The notes under the pieces: generated by a model
What the model was told of the DNA's origin: nothing
Database searches by the model: none
The model's input: the letters and a program-made list of their open reading frames with translations, nothing else
Program-made: the position numbers and the translations under genes
Part shown: piece after piece, positions 50,468 through 59,483 of the stretch
Layout: each line of letters starts with the position of its first letter
How positions within the stretch are numbered: position 1 is the stretch's first letter
NCBI GenBank assembly: GCA_021464415.1
Contig: JAKCWG010000800.1
Location: forward strand, 1-64,000
Source of the DNA: Lonicera japonica
Taxonomy: Eukaryota; Streptophyta; Magnoliopsida; Dipsacales; Caprifoliaceae
Direction of reading: 5' to 3'
DNA: 64,000 nucleotides

Positions 50468-50476
50468 TATATAAGG
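50468..50476 (+). promoter_or_regulatory. TATA box of the first S1-type gene
   Basis: TATATAAGG lies 51 bp before the chosen ATG. The same nine bases occur 64 bp before the ATG of the second S1-type gene (63742), which supports a shared core promoter. Confidence 0.65.
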
Positions 50477-50518
50477 AGCCAAAGTGTAGAAACTACAATG
50501 ACCATCTCAATTCACAAC

Positions 50519-50956
50519 ATGGGTATCTCTGGCATAAGAAGGCTTAGTCTTTTTCTTTTCCTATTCTTTCACATTTCTAACACTACATGTAGAGATATAT
50601 TTACATCTTTCAAATACGAGGTTCATATTTTTAGTTAGTTGCCTGAGAATACTGATTTGCTTGAGTTTCGTTGCCAATCTAAGGACGATGATTTGGGATA
50701 CCATAAACTGCATGTTGGTGAGGGATACTACTGGAAATTCAGAGACAATTTTTTTGGAAGAACACTATTCTTTTGCCACTTTTATTGGCAAAACAAAGAT
50801 AAAGTTTTTGATGTTTTCAATAAAGACACAACATGTAACATTGTTACCGGTGATACTCATAAATGCTATTGGTTAGTGAAGCCCGATGGGTTTTACTTCA
50901 CCAACTACAAGGCTAATCCGACATCACCGGATTGGAAAAAATTGGAATCGTGGTGA
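50519..50956 (+). pseudogene. S1/SPH self-incompatibility-like secreted protein, in-frame TAG
   Basis: One uninterrupted frame of 145 sense-codon equivalents contains a single TAG at 50636-50638 (codon 40), between VHIFS and LPENTD. The product is a small secreted protein of the plant S1 (S-protein homologue) family. Residues 1-24 are a signal peptide with a hydrophobic core (LSLFLFLFF). Family hallmarks follow: FRCQSKDDDLGYHKL, YYWKFRDNFFGRTLFFCHFYW and CYWLVKPDGFYF, with the conserved cysteines. Poppy S1 is the female self-incompatibility ligand; most relatives have no known role. The ATG at 50519 is chosen because it gives the signal peptide and follows the TATA box; in-frame ATGs at 50435 and 50498 lie at or before the likely transcription start. 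The TAG makes it a probable pseudogene, unless it is read through or is a sequence error. Confidence 0.88.
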
Positions 50957-51447
50957 TAAAAAGAACTACATACTTTATCTTGTTCATAGACGTGTCCACA
51001 AATTTATTAGAATTTGAATAAATGTTTCTTTATCAATTTATCTTATTGTAAATGTCCCCAAGTAATATTCTTTATGAAAAAAACAACAGACTTCGGAGGC
51101 CAAGTAAATCTATTATGTTTTTAATTTCCACTATTTTCAAGGCAAGTTGGGTTATACCTGTATTTGATTGTGGTAAGTTAATTAAAAAAATGATAACATG
51201 TGATTTAGGATAAATGTTAAGTATTCTATGAATGGAAAGAATACCACCAATGATGAAGCCACACGGTTAGAAACACGGCAATTGCCGCCGTTATTGTTTC
51301 AAAATTTCACTTTTACCCCTATAATTATTTTAAAAAATAATATATAAATTAGGTTTTCCCCTCTTTAATATTAAAATTTTTATTAAACCCCCCCCCCTCC
51401 CGCCTCCCTTCCACCCCCCCAATCATGAATAAAAATAATGTTAGCAT
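50957..51447. other. Spacer after the first S1-type gene
   Basis: 491 bp with a C-rich run (about 51390-51420). The copia duplication AGCAT is at 51443-51447. No further gene. Confidence 0.6.
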
Positions 51448-51577
51448 TGTCGTAAAATATGTATATGTCTATGTCCATATGTTATACTTAAAGATACAAT
51501 TTGTCCCGTATTGGAATTGTAGTATGAATGAGGAAATTACCTCATAGTATATATAAAGTAATTTGTCCCACATTAAT

Positions 51578-53447
51578 TGTATCTTTAAATACTTGGCAAG
51601 TCCAAGTGTTGAACCACAAGGATAGTCGGAAAGACGATGTGTTGATTACAGGTCCAACGCTATGTTAAAAGGATTTGATTAGTTGATTTTAGTTGTTGAT
51701 TTTAAAGTTCTTGCAATAAAAACTAAAATGATGTGTCAATTGATAAGAAAAGGCTACGGCATTATAAAATTCATTTGCTTTGTAATGTTATGTAAAATCA
51801 ATCTCATTCAAATTCTCAATGTATTTCCTATGTTTTGAGTGCCTTGCACTTTTCTAAACAAAAGGGTATGAAGAAAATGCAACACATTCTCATATAAATG
51901 CCATATAAAGAAATGGTGTAAGTAAAACTCAGCACAAATGTATCTCTCATTTTTATCTTGTAACAAAGGGTGTGAAGTAAGTGCAACCCATTCCCATATA
52001 ATGTTCAACCAAGATGCAAACTTGAGATACACCAAAAGAAAAGGCATAAGCTTAAACTAGGCATTGAGAATTCATTGTTAGTTTTCCCTAGGCAATTGAC
52101 TTGATTATGAAAATGACTAATTAAAAAGTTTAGCTCAATAAATCATAACATTTCATTTGTCTAAGATTGGGAGGTGTAGGTGGAGATTAAATTATCCGGT
52201 TTAGACACATTTGATAAATACAAATTGAATCCTTAAAATGATTAGTGGTGTCGATTATGGCCTAAACTTAAGAGATCCTCCTTGGCAACACCTTAACCAA
52301 GAAAATATTGAGTCTCAAAATCCTATAAAGTGTAGAAAGCACTCAATATATCATTAAACTATGCAAGGATTGGAATATCCAATTTATGGTATTTCTATGA
52401 ATATTCAATGACTAAATATGCTTGGCAATGAAAACTATCTCATTCATAGAAGGAATAGACATAGGCTAATAAGAAATACACAAATGTATCATCTCCTCAT
52501 TAATGCTTGAGATCTATGAATACAAGGCATACAAAGTGAAATCACCTTATGAAGATTATCTTACTAGCTTATGAATAGTTGATTGAATGTAGAAGGAGAA
52601 TGATTCAACAAGTATTTAACAGTACTAACTATGGAATGAGAATTAGACTTACATAATTAATGCAATGCAAACTTCATCTTTTAGCCTTAACAATGAAACT
52701 ACTTCATTATAGTTGTAAGAACAAAAACCATTAAAGTGATCTCAATTTCTCTCAAGAGTTTCTCTAACTAGATTTCTTACAAGTGATAGATAGAGAAAGT
52801 GCAAGAAAATTTACTTATATTACTTCCATCTAGATCTAGAAAATTACCTCCTTTACATGAAAGACAAAGAGAAATTAAATAGAGGGAGAGCAATGCCCAA
52901 AAGTGGCTATTCTAGTACACTTTTCTAAAGATCACAATGGGTAAGCCTCTGATCCTATCTAGAAATGGAAAGTCCAGCACTTTTGGTGAGTCTTAATGCA
53001 TCAAAAGGTGAGAAAAGTTGCTTTTGGGGGCTGTACTTTGTGATCTAGGAGGCCGCTAATCGATTAGAGGTTCTTCTGATTCATCAGAAGGTAGATTTTG
53101 CTCTGCTAGGTGGGGTCTGATCGATCAGAGCACTCTCGATGGATCAGAGAGTAGATTTTGCACTAAAAGGTGGCTTCTGATTGATCAGAGGCCTATTTCA
53201 GAAAACTTTATTATTCTATTTTGGCTTCTATCTTCCTTGAACACTTTTCAAAGCTCCCCAACTTGCTTCCAAAATCTGTGGGCACAATCAAGACACTAGA
53301 AAAGGCTACTTTGAGTCATGTTAAAAAAATTCTTGATATTTTTAGTGTGTGTGCAAAAAGTGGGTTAATTTAATTAATCTAGGCTAAGATAAACGCGATA
53401 ATCATAATCAAAAAAGTGTTAGCAACTACAAAATTACGCGTTTATCA
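51578..53447 (-). mobile_element. Solo LTR nested in the copia LTR (third, diverged family copy)
   Basis: 1870 bp, from TGTATCTTTAAATACTTGG to GCGTTTATCA, with the perfect duplication TTAAT (51573-51577 and 53448-53452). The undisturbed site is visible in the other copia LTR as cacattaattttatagag. In minus-strand sense it begins TGATAAACGCG like the solo LTRs at 2593 and 12394. It shares the blocks around the U5-like phrase (ccaagtgttgaaccacaaggatagtcgg near 51602) but is diverged overall. Contains the tandem palindromes at 53055-53190. The ORF at 51808-52047 is incidental. Confidence 0.87.
53055..53190. repeat. Cluster of TGATCGATCA-type palindromes
   Basis: Five short inverted repeats in 136 bases: ctaatcgattag, cttctgattcatcagaag, tctgatcgatcaga, ctctcgatggatcagagag and ttctgattgatcagag, separated by repeats of gtagattttgc and aggtgg. 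Confidence 0.9.
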
Positions 53448-53558
53448 TTAATTTTGTAGAGAAGTAAGGAGGCTAGCTCTTAATATAAATAGAACTCACC
53501 CCTACCTATATTAGATATCAGTTGAATAAGAAGATTTCTCTTATCTATTATTTCAACA

Positions 53559-53830
53559 CATTATCAGCACGACTGCTCTATAGTCAAAAGGAGGCCATTG
53601 CGAAAGTAGGCCACCATAGTTAAAATTTTGTCCTTCTTCTTGAAGGCCGATCATGCGAAAGCATGCCACCATAGTTTAATAAAAAATCTTCTTGGAGGCC
53701 AGCTCAAAATCAAGCATCGTCATTTCTTCATACATGTCAGATCTATGATTTTCTTTTCTTTCATAATATTACAATTTATGTTGTTTTGTCTTCTATTATT
53801 ATTACAAATTTTAAATATTCTATTATATAA
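53559..53830 (+). other. Leader start of the old copia element
   Basis: Starts with the putative primer site ttatcagcacgactgctc (53561-53578). Two diverged copies of a gaggcc...gcgaaagtaggccaccatag phrase follow (53592 and 53642). No convincing coding region. Confidence 0.55.
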
Positions 53831-54310
53831 ATAATCTGAACCTGAAGTTCTATGATTTATACTTTTGGGATTTGAAATTCATAATCATTATTATCTTGGA
53901 CCTAAAGTTCCACGATTTGTATTTTTGGGACCTGAAGTTCCCTATTAATTATTTTGGACTTAAAGATCCATAATTTATTTTTGGGACTTAAAGTTTTCTA
54001 TTCATTATTATGGATCCGAACATCCATAATTTATATTTGGGACCTAAAGTTCCCTATTCATTATTATGGACCCGAAGATCAATAATTTATATTTAAGACT
54101 TGAACTTTCCTATTTATTATTCTGGACCCGAAGATCTATAATTTATATTTAGAATCAAAAGCTTTTATTTTATTTAGAGATCTGATGTTCTCTAAATTTG
54201 GACCTAAAGTTTTATAATAATTATTTTGGACTTGAAGTTCCATAATAATTATTTTGGATCTGAAGTTTTGTAGTCATAAATTTAGACCTGAAACTCCATA
54301 GTCATAAATT
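53831..54310. repeat. Tandem array of a GGACCTGAAGTTCC-type repeat
   Basis: About eight diverged copies of a roughly 57-bp unit made of two half-units, gggacctgaagttccctattcattatta and tggacccgaagatccataatttatat. Each half holds an imperfect palindrome (ggacctgaagttcc). It lies in the leader of the old copia element and decays into single half-units up to about 54730. Confidence 0.85.
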
Positions 54311-54789
54311 TTAACCTGAAGTTCTAATAACAATATACCTCAATAATCAAATCTGAAATTTTGATAAAAGATGATATTGAATTAAAGCCCCATGAATTTG
54401 GTAACCTAAATTTGGGCTTGAAGTCCCATATAACTCTTAAATTCTTATTTAATTAAAATTATATATAACTTTTTATATAAGCATACCGTTGTTATATTAT
54501 TTCCTAATTGAACTTAATAATCCTCTTATTATATCCCTTCTCTATAATTTCTGAAAGTAGTAAAATAAATTATTGCAAACATAATAGATCAGCATATAAG
54601 GTCAGAATTTTCAGACTTGAATTTTTTTATATAAAACCAAAAGTTTTATTATTTTTTATGAACCCGAAGTTTCATATATTGTTTTAATCGACAACATGCA
54701 ATTCATTGTTTCTTATAAACCTAAAGTCTCATAAGACAAACTATCAGCTCTCAACTTTCTACATTATCAATTTATACATACTTAAAAAG

Positions 54790-55370
54790 GATTTTTTAAG
54801 TATTTGGCAATCCCTGAAAGATGGGTATGACCACCAAAAGATAATCATCATGCCAACACTCGTAATGAATAGATTGAATCTATGACGACGGCTAAGTATA
54901 ACTTTTTTATTTTGGATACTTTGGTCCTAAAGCAGCACTATCAAAGACTCCACATTTATTATGCCTTGAATATGCTCCTGAAGTAGCACTATCAAGATTA
55001 TTATTTTTCAAGTGTTCTTGGCAAGTTGGTTGTCTCCTTATATCAAAATAGAACAACCAAATACTAATGAGTTCATAATTTTAGAACAATTAGTTCTAAT
55101 AAAATTCCTGAAGAAAGTGACAACTTTTATAAAAATAAAGGTCAAGAAAATATGTCCAACAATCCCCCCAGAAGAGGTAGTAATAGTTGTCCTCTACTAG
55201 AGACAAAAATGGTAACTGCCTTAGCAGAGATAAAAAAAATAATAATATAAAATTCAAAAACCACCTTAAGTGGTTTGTTGAGAAGCGCCTGACCCTAAAT
55301 CATAACCATGTACCAAAATATATGACATCTATTAATAATGTGGAAACACTCATACTGAATGGGGAGATCT
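54790..55370 (+). pseudogene. Degenerate copia gag remnant
   Basis: With several frame changes, gag-like wording can be read: a phrase after tatttggcaatccctgaaagatgggtatgaccaccaaaag (54801) resembling IWQSLKDRYDHQK, and EQPNTNEFI near 55050 where copia gags have an EQNNELL-type segment. No zinc knuckle remains. The CACTA element begins 4 bp later. Confidence 0.5.
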
Positions 55371-55384
55371 TAACACTACACCAA

Positions 55385-55770
55385 AATCAGCTATTTGTGA
55401 CTGCTTTTAGCAGTCATAAAGTCCAAAAACAGTCACAAAGAGCAGTCATAAAAAGACCAGTCACAAAAAAATTGTGACTGCCAAAAACAGTCACATAACA
55501 GTCACAATTAGCAAAACAGATGACTTTCCGAGCTAACTATTAGAGATAGTCACAAAGCTCAATTGTGACTATTATTGGCAGTCACAAGTTTTTGTAATTG
55601 TGACTGTTTATAACAGTCATAAATAGGTCATAATCGACAGTCATATATGACTATTCTTGTTAGCCATAAAGGCAGTCATATGTTTATCCGACTGTTACTA
55701 ACAGTCATAAAGATAGTCATATTTGTTAGGATATATGACTATATTTGTGATTGTTTTTGGCAGTCATAAA
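55385..55770. repeat. Left subterminal repeat array of the CACTA element
   Basis: More than ten copies of TGTGACTG/CAGTCACA or close variants (gtgactgccaaaaacagtcac at 55468, gtgactgtttataacagtcat near 55602), in both orientations. Confidence 0.92.
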
Positions 55771-56012
55771 TATGAAATTATTTTTTAAAAAATAATTTCA
55801 AAAATAAAACCCCTAAAATTTTTTACATGCAATTCAATCAATATAAATAATAGATTTTCTACCACAACCCAATCAATGTTCACAATAGATTTATACTACA
55901 ATCAAATGTTGTTCACAATAGAATTTCTAAAACAAAGACCAAAACATAGTATTTGCTTTCATTTACATTATTACATATAATCAAATGAATACATTCACAA
56001 TCTTATCTAAAG

Positions 56013-56082
56013 CTAAGAGTCACAAACCAAATCAAACTCGGCATCATCTTCATCTTTTTGGAGAGAAACAGCTCCCAAGTTC
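56013..56082 (-). pseudogene. Possible terminal exon within the CACTA element
   Basis: The minus strand shows a good acceptor (ccaatcttttag) followed by an open stretch. In one frame it reads NLGAVSLQKDEDDAEFDLVC-type acidic residues to a TAG at 56013-56015. I do not recognise the protein. If joined to the last ATG3 exon at the obvious phase it would read a different, shorter frame, so it may come from another captured gene. Confidence 0.35.
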
Positions 56083-56421
56083 CTAAAAGATTGGAAAAGA
56101 ACTAATAGGCTCAGATTTTATAGCCTTGTCAGTTGTCAAAGATCATAATCTTGTTGGTTTAGTTATGTATGTGACAATGGTTATTAATTATAAATATGAA
56201 TCTATTAAAAAAAAGGAACAAAACACCATTTAATATATATATATATATATATATTAATGCATTAAGCATAAAGGCCACTTGAAAAATGGTAAATCTGCAT
56301 GGAAATGATTAAGTGTTTGTCATAATATATATAGGAGTACTAATCACTAATCACCTAACTCCACTATCTTTAGGGGCAGGCTCAAAAAAGCCCTTAATTC
56401 TACAAAATTGAATTTTGAATT

Positions 56422-56525
56422 AGTTCTAGTTTTCTTCCCTTGTAACCATTGAATTATTAATAAGTTCTAGTTTTCTTCCCTTGTAACCATTGAATTATGA
56501 AGAAGTTCTAGTTTTCTTCCCTTGA
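56422..56525. repeat. 41-bp tandem repeat
   Basis: About 2.5 copies of agttctagttttcttcccttgtaaccattgaattat, starting at 56422, 56463 and 56504. Confidence 0.93.
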
Positions 56526-56533
56526 GATTTTCG

Positions 56534-56627
56534 TATCAGATGAATAATTATAACAATAATAATAAAAGGAGATTGAGATTTTCGTATGTGTAGTAATTGA
56601 CCTGGAGTTTGTTGAAAGAAAAATCGA
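56534..56627. repeat. 94-bp direct repeat, copy 1
   Basis: Identical, as far as I can read, to 58214-58307, 1680 bp away. The two copies lie on either side of the captured ATG3 exons. Confidence 0.95.
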
Positions 56628-56797
56628 AAAATTAAACTAATAGTTCAATGTTATTTCCATTTCTATATTCTTGATACTGAATCAGTCCCAGATTCCCAGC
56701 AACAATATATAATGAACCAGAATGGGTTATCACTTATTCACTTTTAAATATCCATTGACTTTCACAACAATGACAAAGTCCAATTAATGATGCAAAC

Positions 56798-56849
56798 CTC
56801 ATCATATCTAGTAAGCCACACCCGAGGAGTTTGATAATATTTATCATAC
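56798..56849 (-). other. ATG3: ATG3-like exon 4 of the captured fragment
   Basis: 52 nt. Acceptor ctttttcag; the likely donor gtttgc is weaker than the others. It encodes YDKYYQTPRVWLTRYDE. The next exon of ATG3 is not found downstream. Confidence 0.88.
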
Positions 56850-57006
56850 CTGAAAAAGAGGGGTGGGGGGAGGGTGGAAGAGACAAACATATTAAAACAA
56901 ATAGCAAAAAAAAATACAGAAATCAAATTTTAACAGGAACTATACAATTCAATCTAATTTATGAGGTACTGACTTATTAAGAACCATAAGATTCAATCGA
57001 ACTTAC

Positions 57007-57092
57007 GAAATGCTGACATCATATGTTCGGGTTCTTAGGATGTTTTCATCATCAGGCTCATGAGCCACAAGATATGTAGTCTGAAGTATCAC
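57007..57092 (-). other. ATG3: ATG3-like exon 3 of the captured fragment
   Basis: 86 nt. Acceptor tattgcag and donor gtaagttc. It encodes ILQTTYLVAHEPDDENILR and TRTYDVSI, and ends with two bases of a serine codon completed by the next exon. Confidence 0.92.
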
Positions 57093-57638
57093 CTGCAATA
57101 TAGATGCGAGTATAAATGTCAATTGTCAAATAGCTACACCTGTTAGCCTGTTATGGGGAATTTCAATACATCACCTACACCTGACCTATAGCAAAGTTCC
57201 AAAAAATAACAACTATATACCCGCTAGGTTGCTGAGAATCACACTAGTTTCATCACAGTGGGCTAATCCAGATATTCTAATAAACTTCTAATTCTACAAG
57301 AGTTGTGCACTCTAGATCTTGCAATATAAAACATAATTGGGCTAGTGTTATCAGGTGCTTGAGCTAAACAAATATTATGACAAATTACACTTGTTAGACA
57401 CAAAAATTTGAGCACCTTAAATATAAGCAGATGTACTAATCAGATTCATATACAATTTATAAGGGTACAAATGTACAATACATATGTGGCATCATCTGGA
57501 AATTCTTTTTACAATGAATCAACCCCCAACAATCAATCAATTGTAAAATCAATCAAAGTTGAAGCTTTTTACACTCAAACTGTACTCTGTAACACAAAAG
57601 CTAAACAGGAGAAAGGAGGGGGTATGTTGATATCTTAC

Positions 57639-57805
57639 AGGATCATTTTCAATAAGGTTGTCAGCATCTTCATACCCAGCCATGTCTGGAATGTCTTCCT
57701 CCTCCTCACCTCCAAAGTATGAAGAGATGAACTGAATTGTATCCTTCTTACCAATTTCTAGTGTCTCCATGGAAGGCAAATCATCCTCTTCGTCGCATTT
57801 GCTTT
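57639..57805 (-). other. ATG3: ATG3-like exon 2 of the captured fragment
   Basis: 167 nt. Acceptor ttttctttag and donor gtaagata. It encodes an acidic region (EEDD ... FGGEEEEDIPDM ... DNLIENDP) corresponding to the flexible region of ATG3, and ends in phase 0. Confidence 0.9.
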
Positions 57806-57879
57806 CTAAAGAAAATGAAATTTAAGTCATAAAGGTTCAACTTATATTTGAAAATATCCAACTACAGTAAACAGCTTAC

Positions 57880-57996
57880 CTTTCGGTTTACCATGAGTTG
57901 GCAACCAGCCATCATTGTCTTCATTATCAAGTAAAACTTCACCTCCTGCAGCCTCATATTCTTCTTCTACAGATGCAGCTCTCCGTAGACAAGGAA
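57880..57996 (-). other. ATG3: ATG3-like exon 1 of the captured fragment
   Basis: 117 nt. Acceptor cctacttcag before it and donor gtaagctg after it. It contains the RRAASVEEEYEAAGGEVLL block and ends in HGKPK with one base of the next codon. Confidence 0.9.
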
Positions 57997-58213
57997 CTGA
58001 AGTAGGAGTTCAAATTAAAACTTAAACAAGGCGGGCAACGAAAGTATAAAAGGACTATGGCAATTATTAGAAGTTTGGGAAGCACACAATTCTATACTCC
58101 CTCTGCCCAACTTGGAGTCCAACTTTCATTCTGAGATGTCCGGAAACCAAAATAGAAGTTGTTAAATTTCCAAATTTCCCTTTTTAGAATAATTTTGAGA
58201 TTGAGATTTCCAC

Positions 58214-58307
58214 TATCAGATGAATAATTATAACAATAATAATAAAAGGAGATTGAGATTTTCGTATGTGTAGTAATTGACCTGGAGTTTGTTGAAAGAA
58301 AAATCGA
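58214..58307. repeat. 94-bp direct repeat, copy 2
   Basis: Partner of 56534-56627. The following bases (atacctcctttttttc) differ, so the match ends sharply. Confidence 0.95.
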
Positions 58308-58895
58308 TACCTCCTTTTTTTCTTCTACCAAACAGACCAAGTTGTATCAGTCAAGAACTAAATCCGTCCTTGATTATCTCATTAAATCTTTAAAACTAGG
58401 TAAGATGGATTATCAACTCCCACATATTTGCAAATTTTAACTCTTTTATACAAAAAATTAGTTAAATATTCATATTTTTTGTATACGAAAATTTAATGAC
58501 CATTACTTTGTTTTTTTTTTTCAGTGTTTGCAATTTGCAGTTTTCCTTAATTCTTAGAATCTTTTGCTTGAGCTTCTTAGCAAATCATTGTGGATGGAGT
58601 AATATCATATATAAAAATCAGGGAGTCTAATTTACCCAATACATATTGCAAAATATAAGGATTTAACATTCAACAGACACCACCCCTTCCAACCCACCCC
58701 CACGGCCCTATGACCCCACCCCTCACCAAGATTACAAGGCTTGTTAACTTATTTTATAGAGGAAAGAAGAGACCCAAACTTACATGGCTCTTTATGTAAG
58801 GAATAAGCAACATTTGTCTATATTTTAGAGAGCTAGGTAAAAATTTTATTCATTGTGAGTTAGAATAGGGGGAAAATAAAGAGTAGAAGAGAGAC

Positions 58896-58985
58896 TAACC
58901 TGTTGACTGGCGATCAGAAGTGCAGCGGTGCGTGGTGGTCAGTGACTCGGCAGCGAGGGACTGTGAGGTTGTGAGAAACTAAGAG
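58896..58985 (-). other. Possible captured 5'-untranslated exon
   Basis: The minus strand has a less AT-rich stretch ending in cgccagtcaacag followed by gttagtctc, a fair splice donor, preceded by ctctctctctctctctta. This resembles the first, non-coding exon of a plant gene. It lies upstream of and in the same orientation as the ATG3 exons, about 0.9 kb away, and might be the promoter side of the captured gene or come from elsewhere. Confidence 0.35.
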
Positions 58986-59194
58986 AGAGAGAGAGAGGGG
59001 ATGTAAACGGCACGGCAAAGGAGCGACTGAGTGAGAAACATAATGACTAATGAGAGGATTATATGTTTAGGGTTGAATAAGCCAGAGTGAGAGTCTTCGA
59101 CAGCGGTGCTAGGAGAGTGATAGTCGACTGTCCTCTAGGGCTAGATTGAGAATGAGAGTTCAATATGTAAATAATGCTAAACTACATCGTTTGT

Positions 59195-59465
59195 TAAATA
59201 TTATAACAGCCGAGAACAGTCATGTTTTTTAGTCGTAATTTTTTTTAAGTTAGTGACTGACCATGACAGTCACAAAAATTATCAGTCAAGAATTAAAAAC
59301 ATTTATCACAGCTAATAACAGTCATAATCTTTGTGACTGTCATTAACAGTCACAAATAATTAAATTTATAACTGTTTGAGCATTGTGACTGTCATTGGCA
59401 GTCACAAAGGTTATGACTGCCAATAGCTGTCACAAATCTGGCGAGATCAAAAGTCACAATTTCCT
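59195..59465. repeat. Right subterminal repeat array of the CACTA element
   Basis: About ten copies of the same TGTGACTG/CAGTCACA motif as the left end (for example gtgactgtcattaacagtcac near 59331 and gtgactgtcattggcagtcac near 59384). Confidence 0.92.
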
Positions 59466-59483
59466 GTTTTTGGTGTAGTGTAA

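Larger units (their letters stand above)
51448..53558 (+). repeat. 5' LTR of the old copia element (split)
   Basis: TGTCGTAAAATATG to TTTCAACA, about 236 bp once the nested solo LTR (51578-53447) and one duplication are removed. It matches 63131-63370 throughout. Confidence 0.88.
56798..57996 (-). pseudogene. ATG3: Captured ATG3 gene fragment: four exons, frame preserved
   Basis: ATG3 is the E2-like enzyme that passes ATG8 to phosphatidylethanolamine on forming autophagosomes. Minus-strand exons: 57880-57996 (PCLRRAASVEEEYEAAGGE ... HGKPK), 57639-57805 (LPSMETLEIG ... DIPDM ... ENDP), 57007-57092 (TYLVAHEPDDENILRTRTYD) and 56798-56849 (YDKYYQTPRVWLT). Each has an AG acceptor and GT donor, and the phases join without a stop over 422 nt (about 140 codons). 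This is the middle of the roughly 310-residue plant protein. The amino-terminal membrane-binding part and the carboxy part with the HPC catalytic cysteine are absent, so it cannot act as an E2. Introns are kept, so capture was from DNA, not from mRNA. Inside a CACTA element it is a transduplication; whether it is transcribed is unknown. Confidence 0.92.
55374..59480. mobile_element. Non-autonomous CACTA (En/Spm) transposon carrying captured ATG3 exons
   Basis: 4107 bp with ends CACTACACCAAAATCAG and, inverted at the right, CACTACACCAAAAACAG. The 3-bp duplication is TAA (55371-55373 and 59481-59483). CACTA termini and a 3-bp duplication define the superfamily. Both ends hold arrays of the palindromic subterminal repeat TGTGACTG..(aaaac)..CAGTCACA, the kind of site a CACTA transposase binds. 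No TNPA/TNPD-type transposase ORF is present, so it would depend on an autonomous partner. The interior holds gene fragments, chiefly four exons of ATG3 on the minus strand. It sits inside the old copia element. Confidence 0.94.

Noticed and set aside
55385..55770. CRISPR-like array of short repeats
   Set aside because: Repeats occur in both orientations with irregular spacing at both ends of a CACTA element; they are transposase-site arrays, and the genome is a plant's.
57408..57722. 104-codon plus-strand ORF across the ATG3 exons
   Set aside because: It runs antisense over the ATG3 exon at 57639-57805, which has a clear homologous reading on the other strand.
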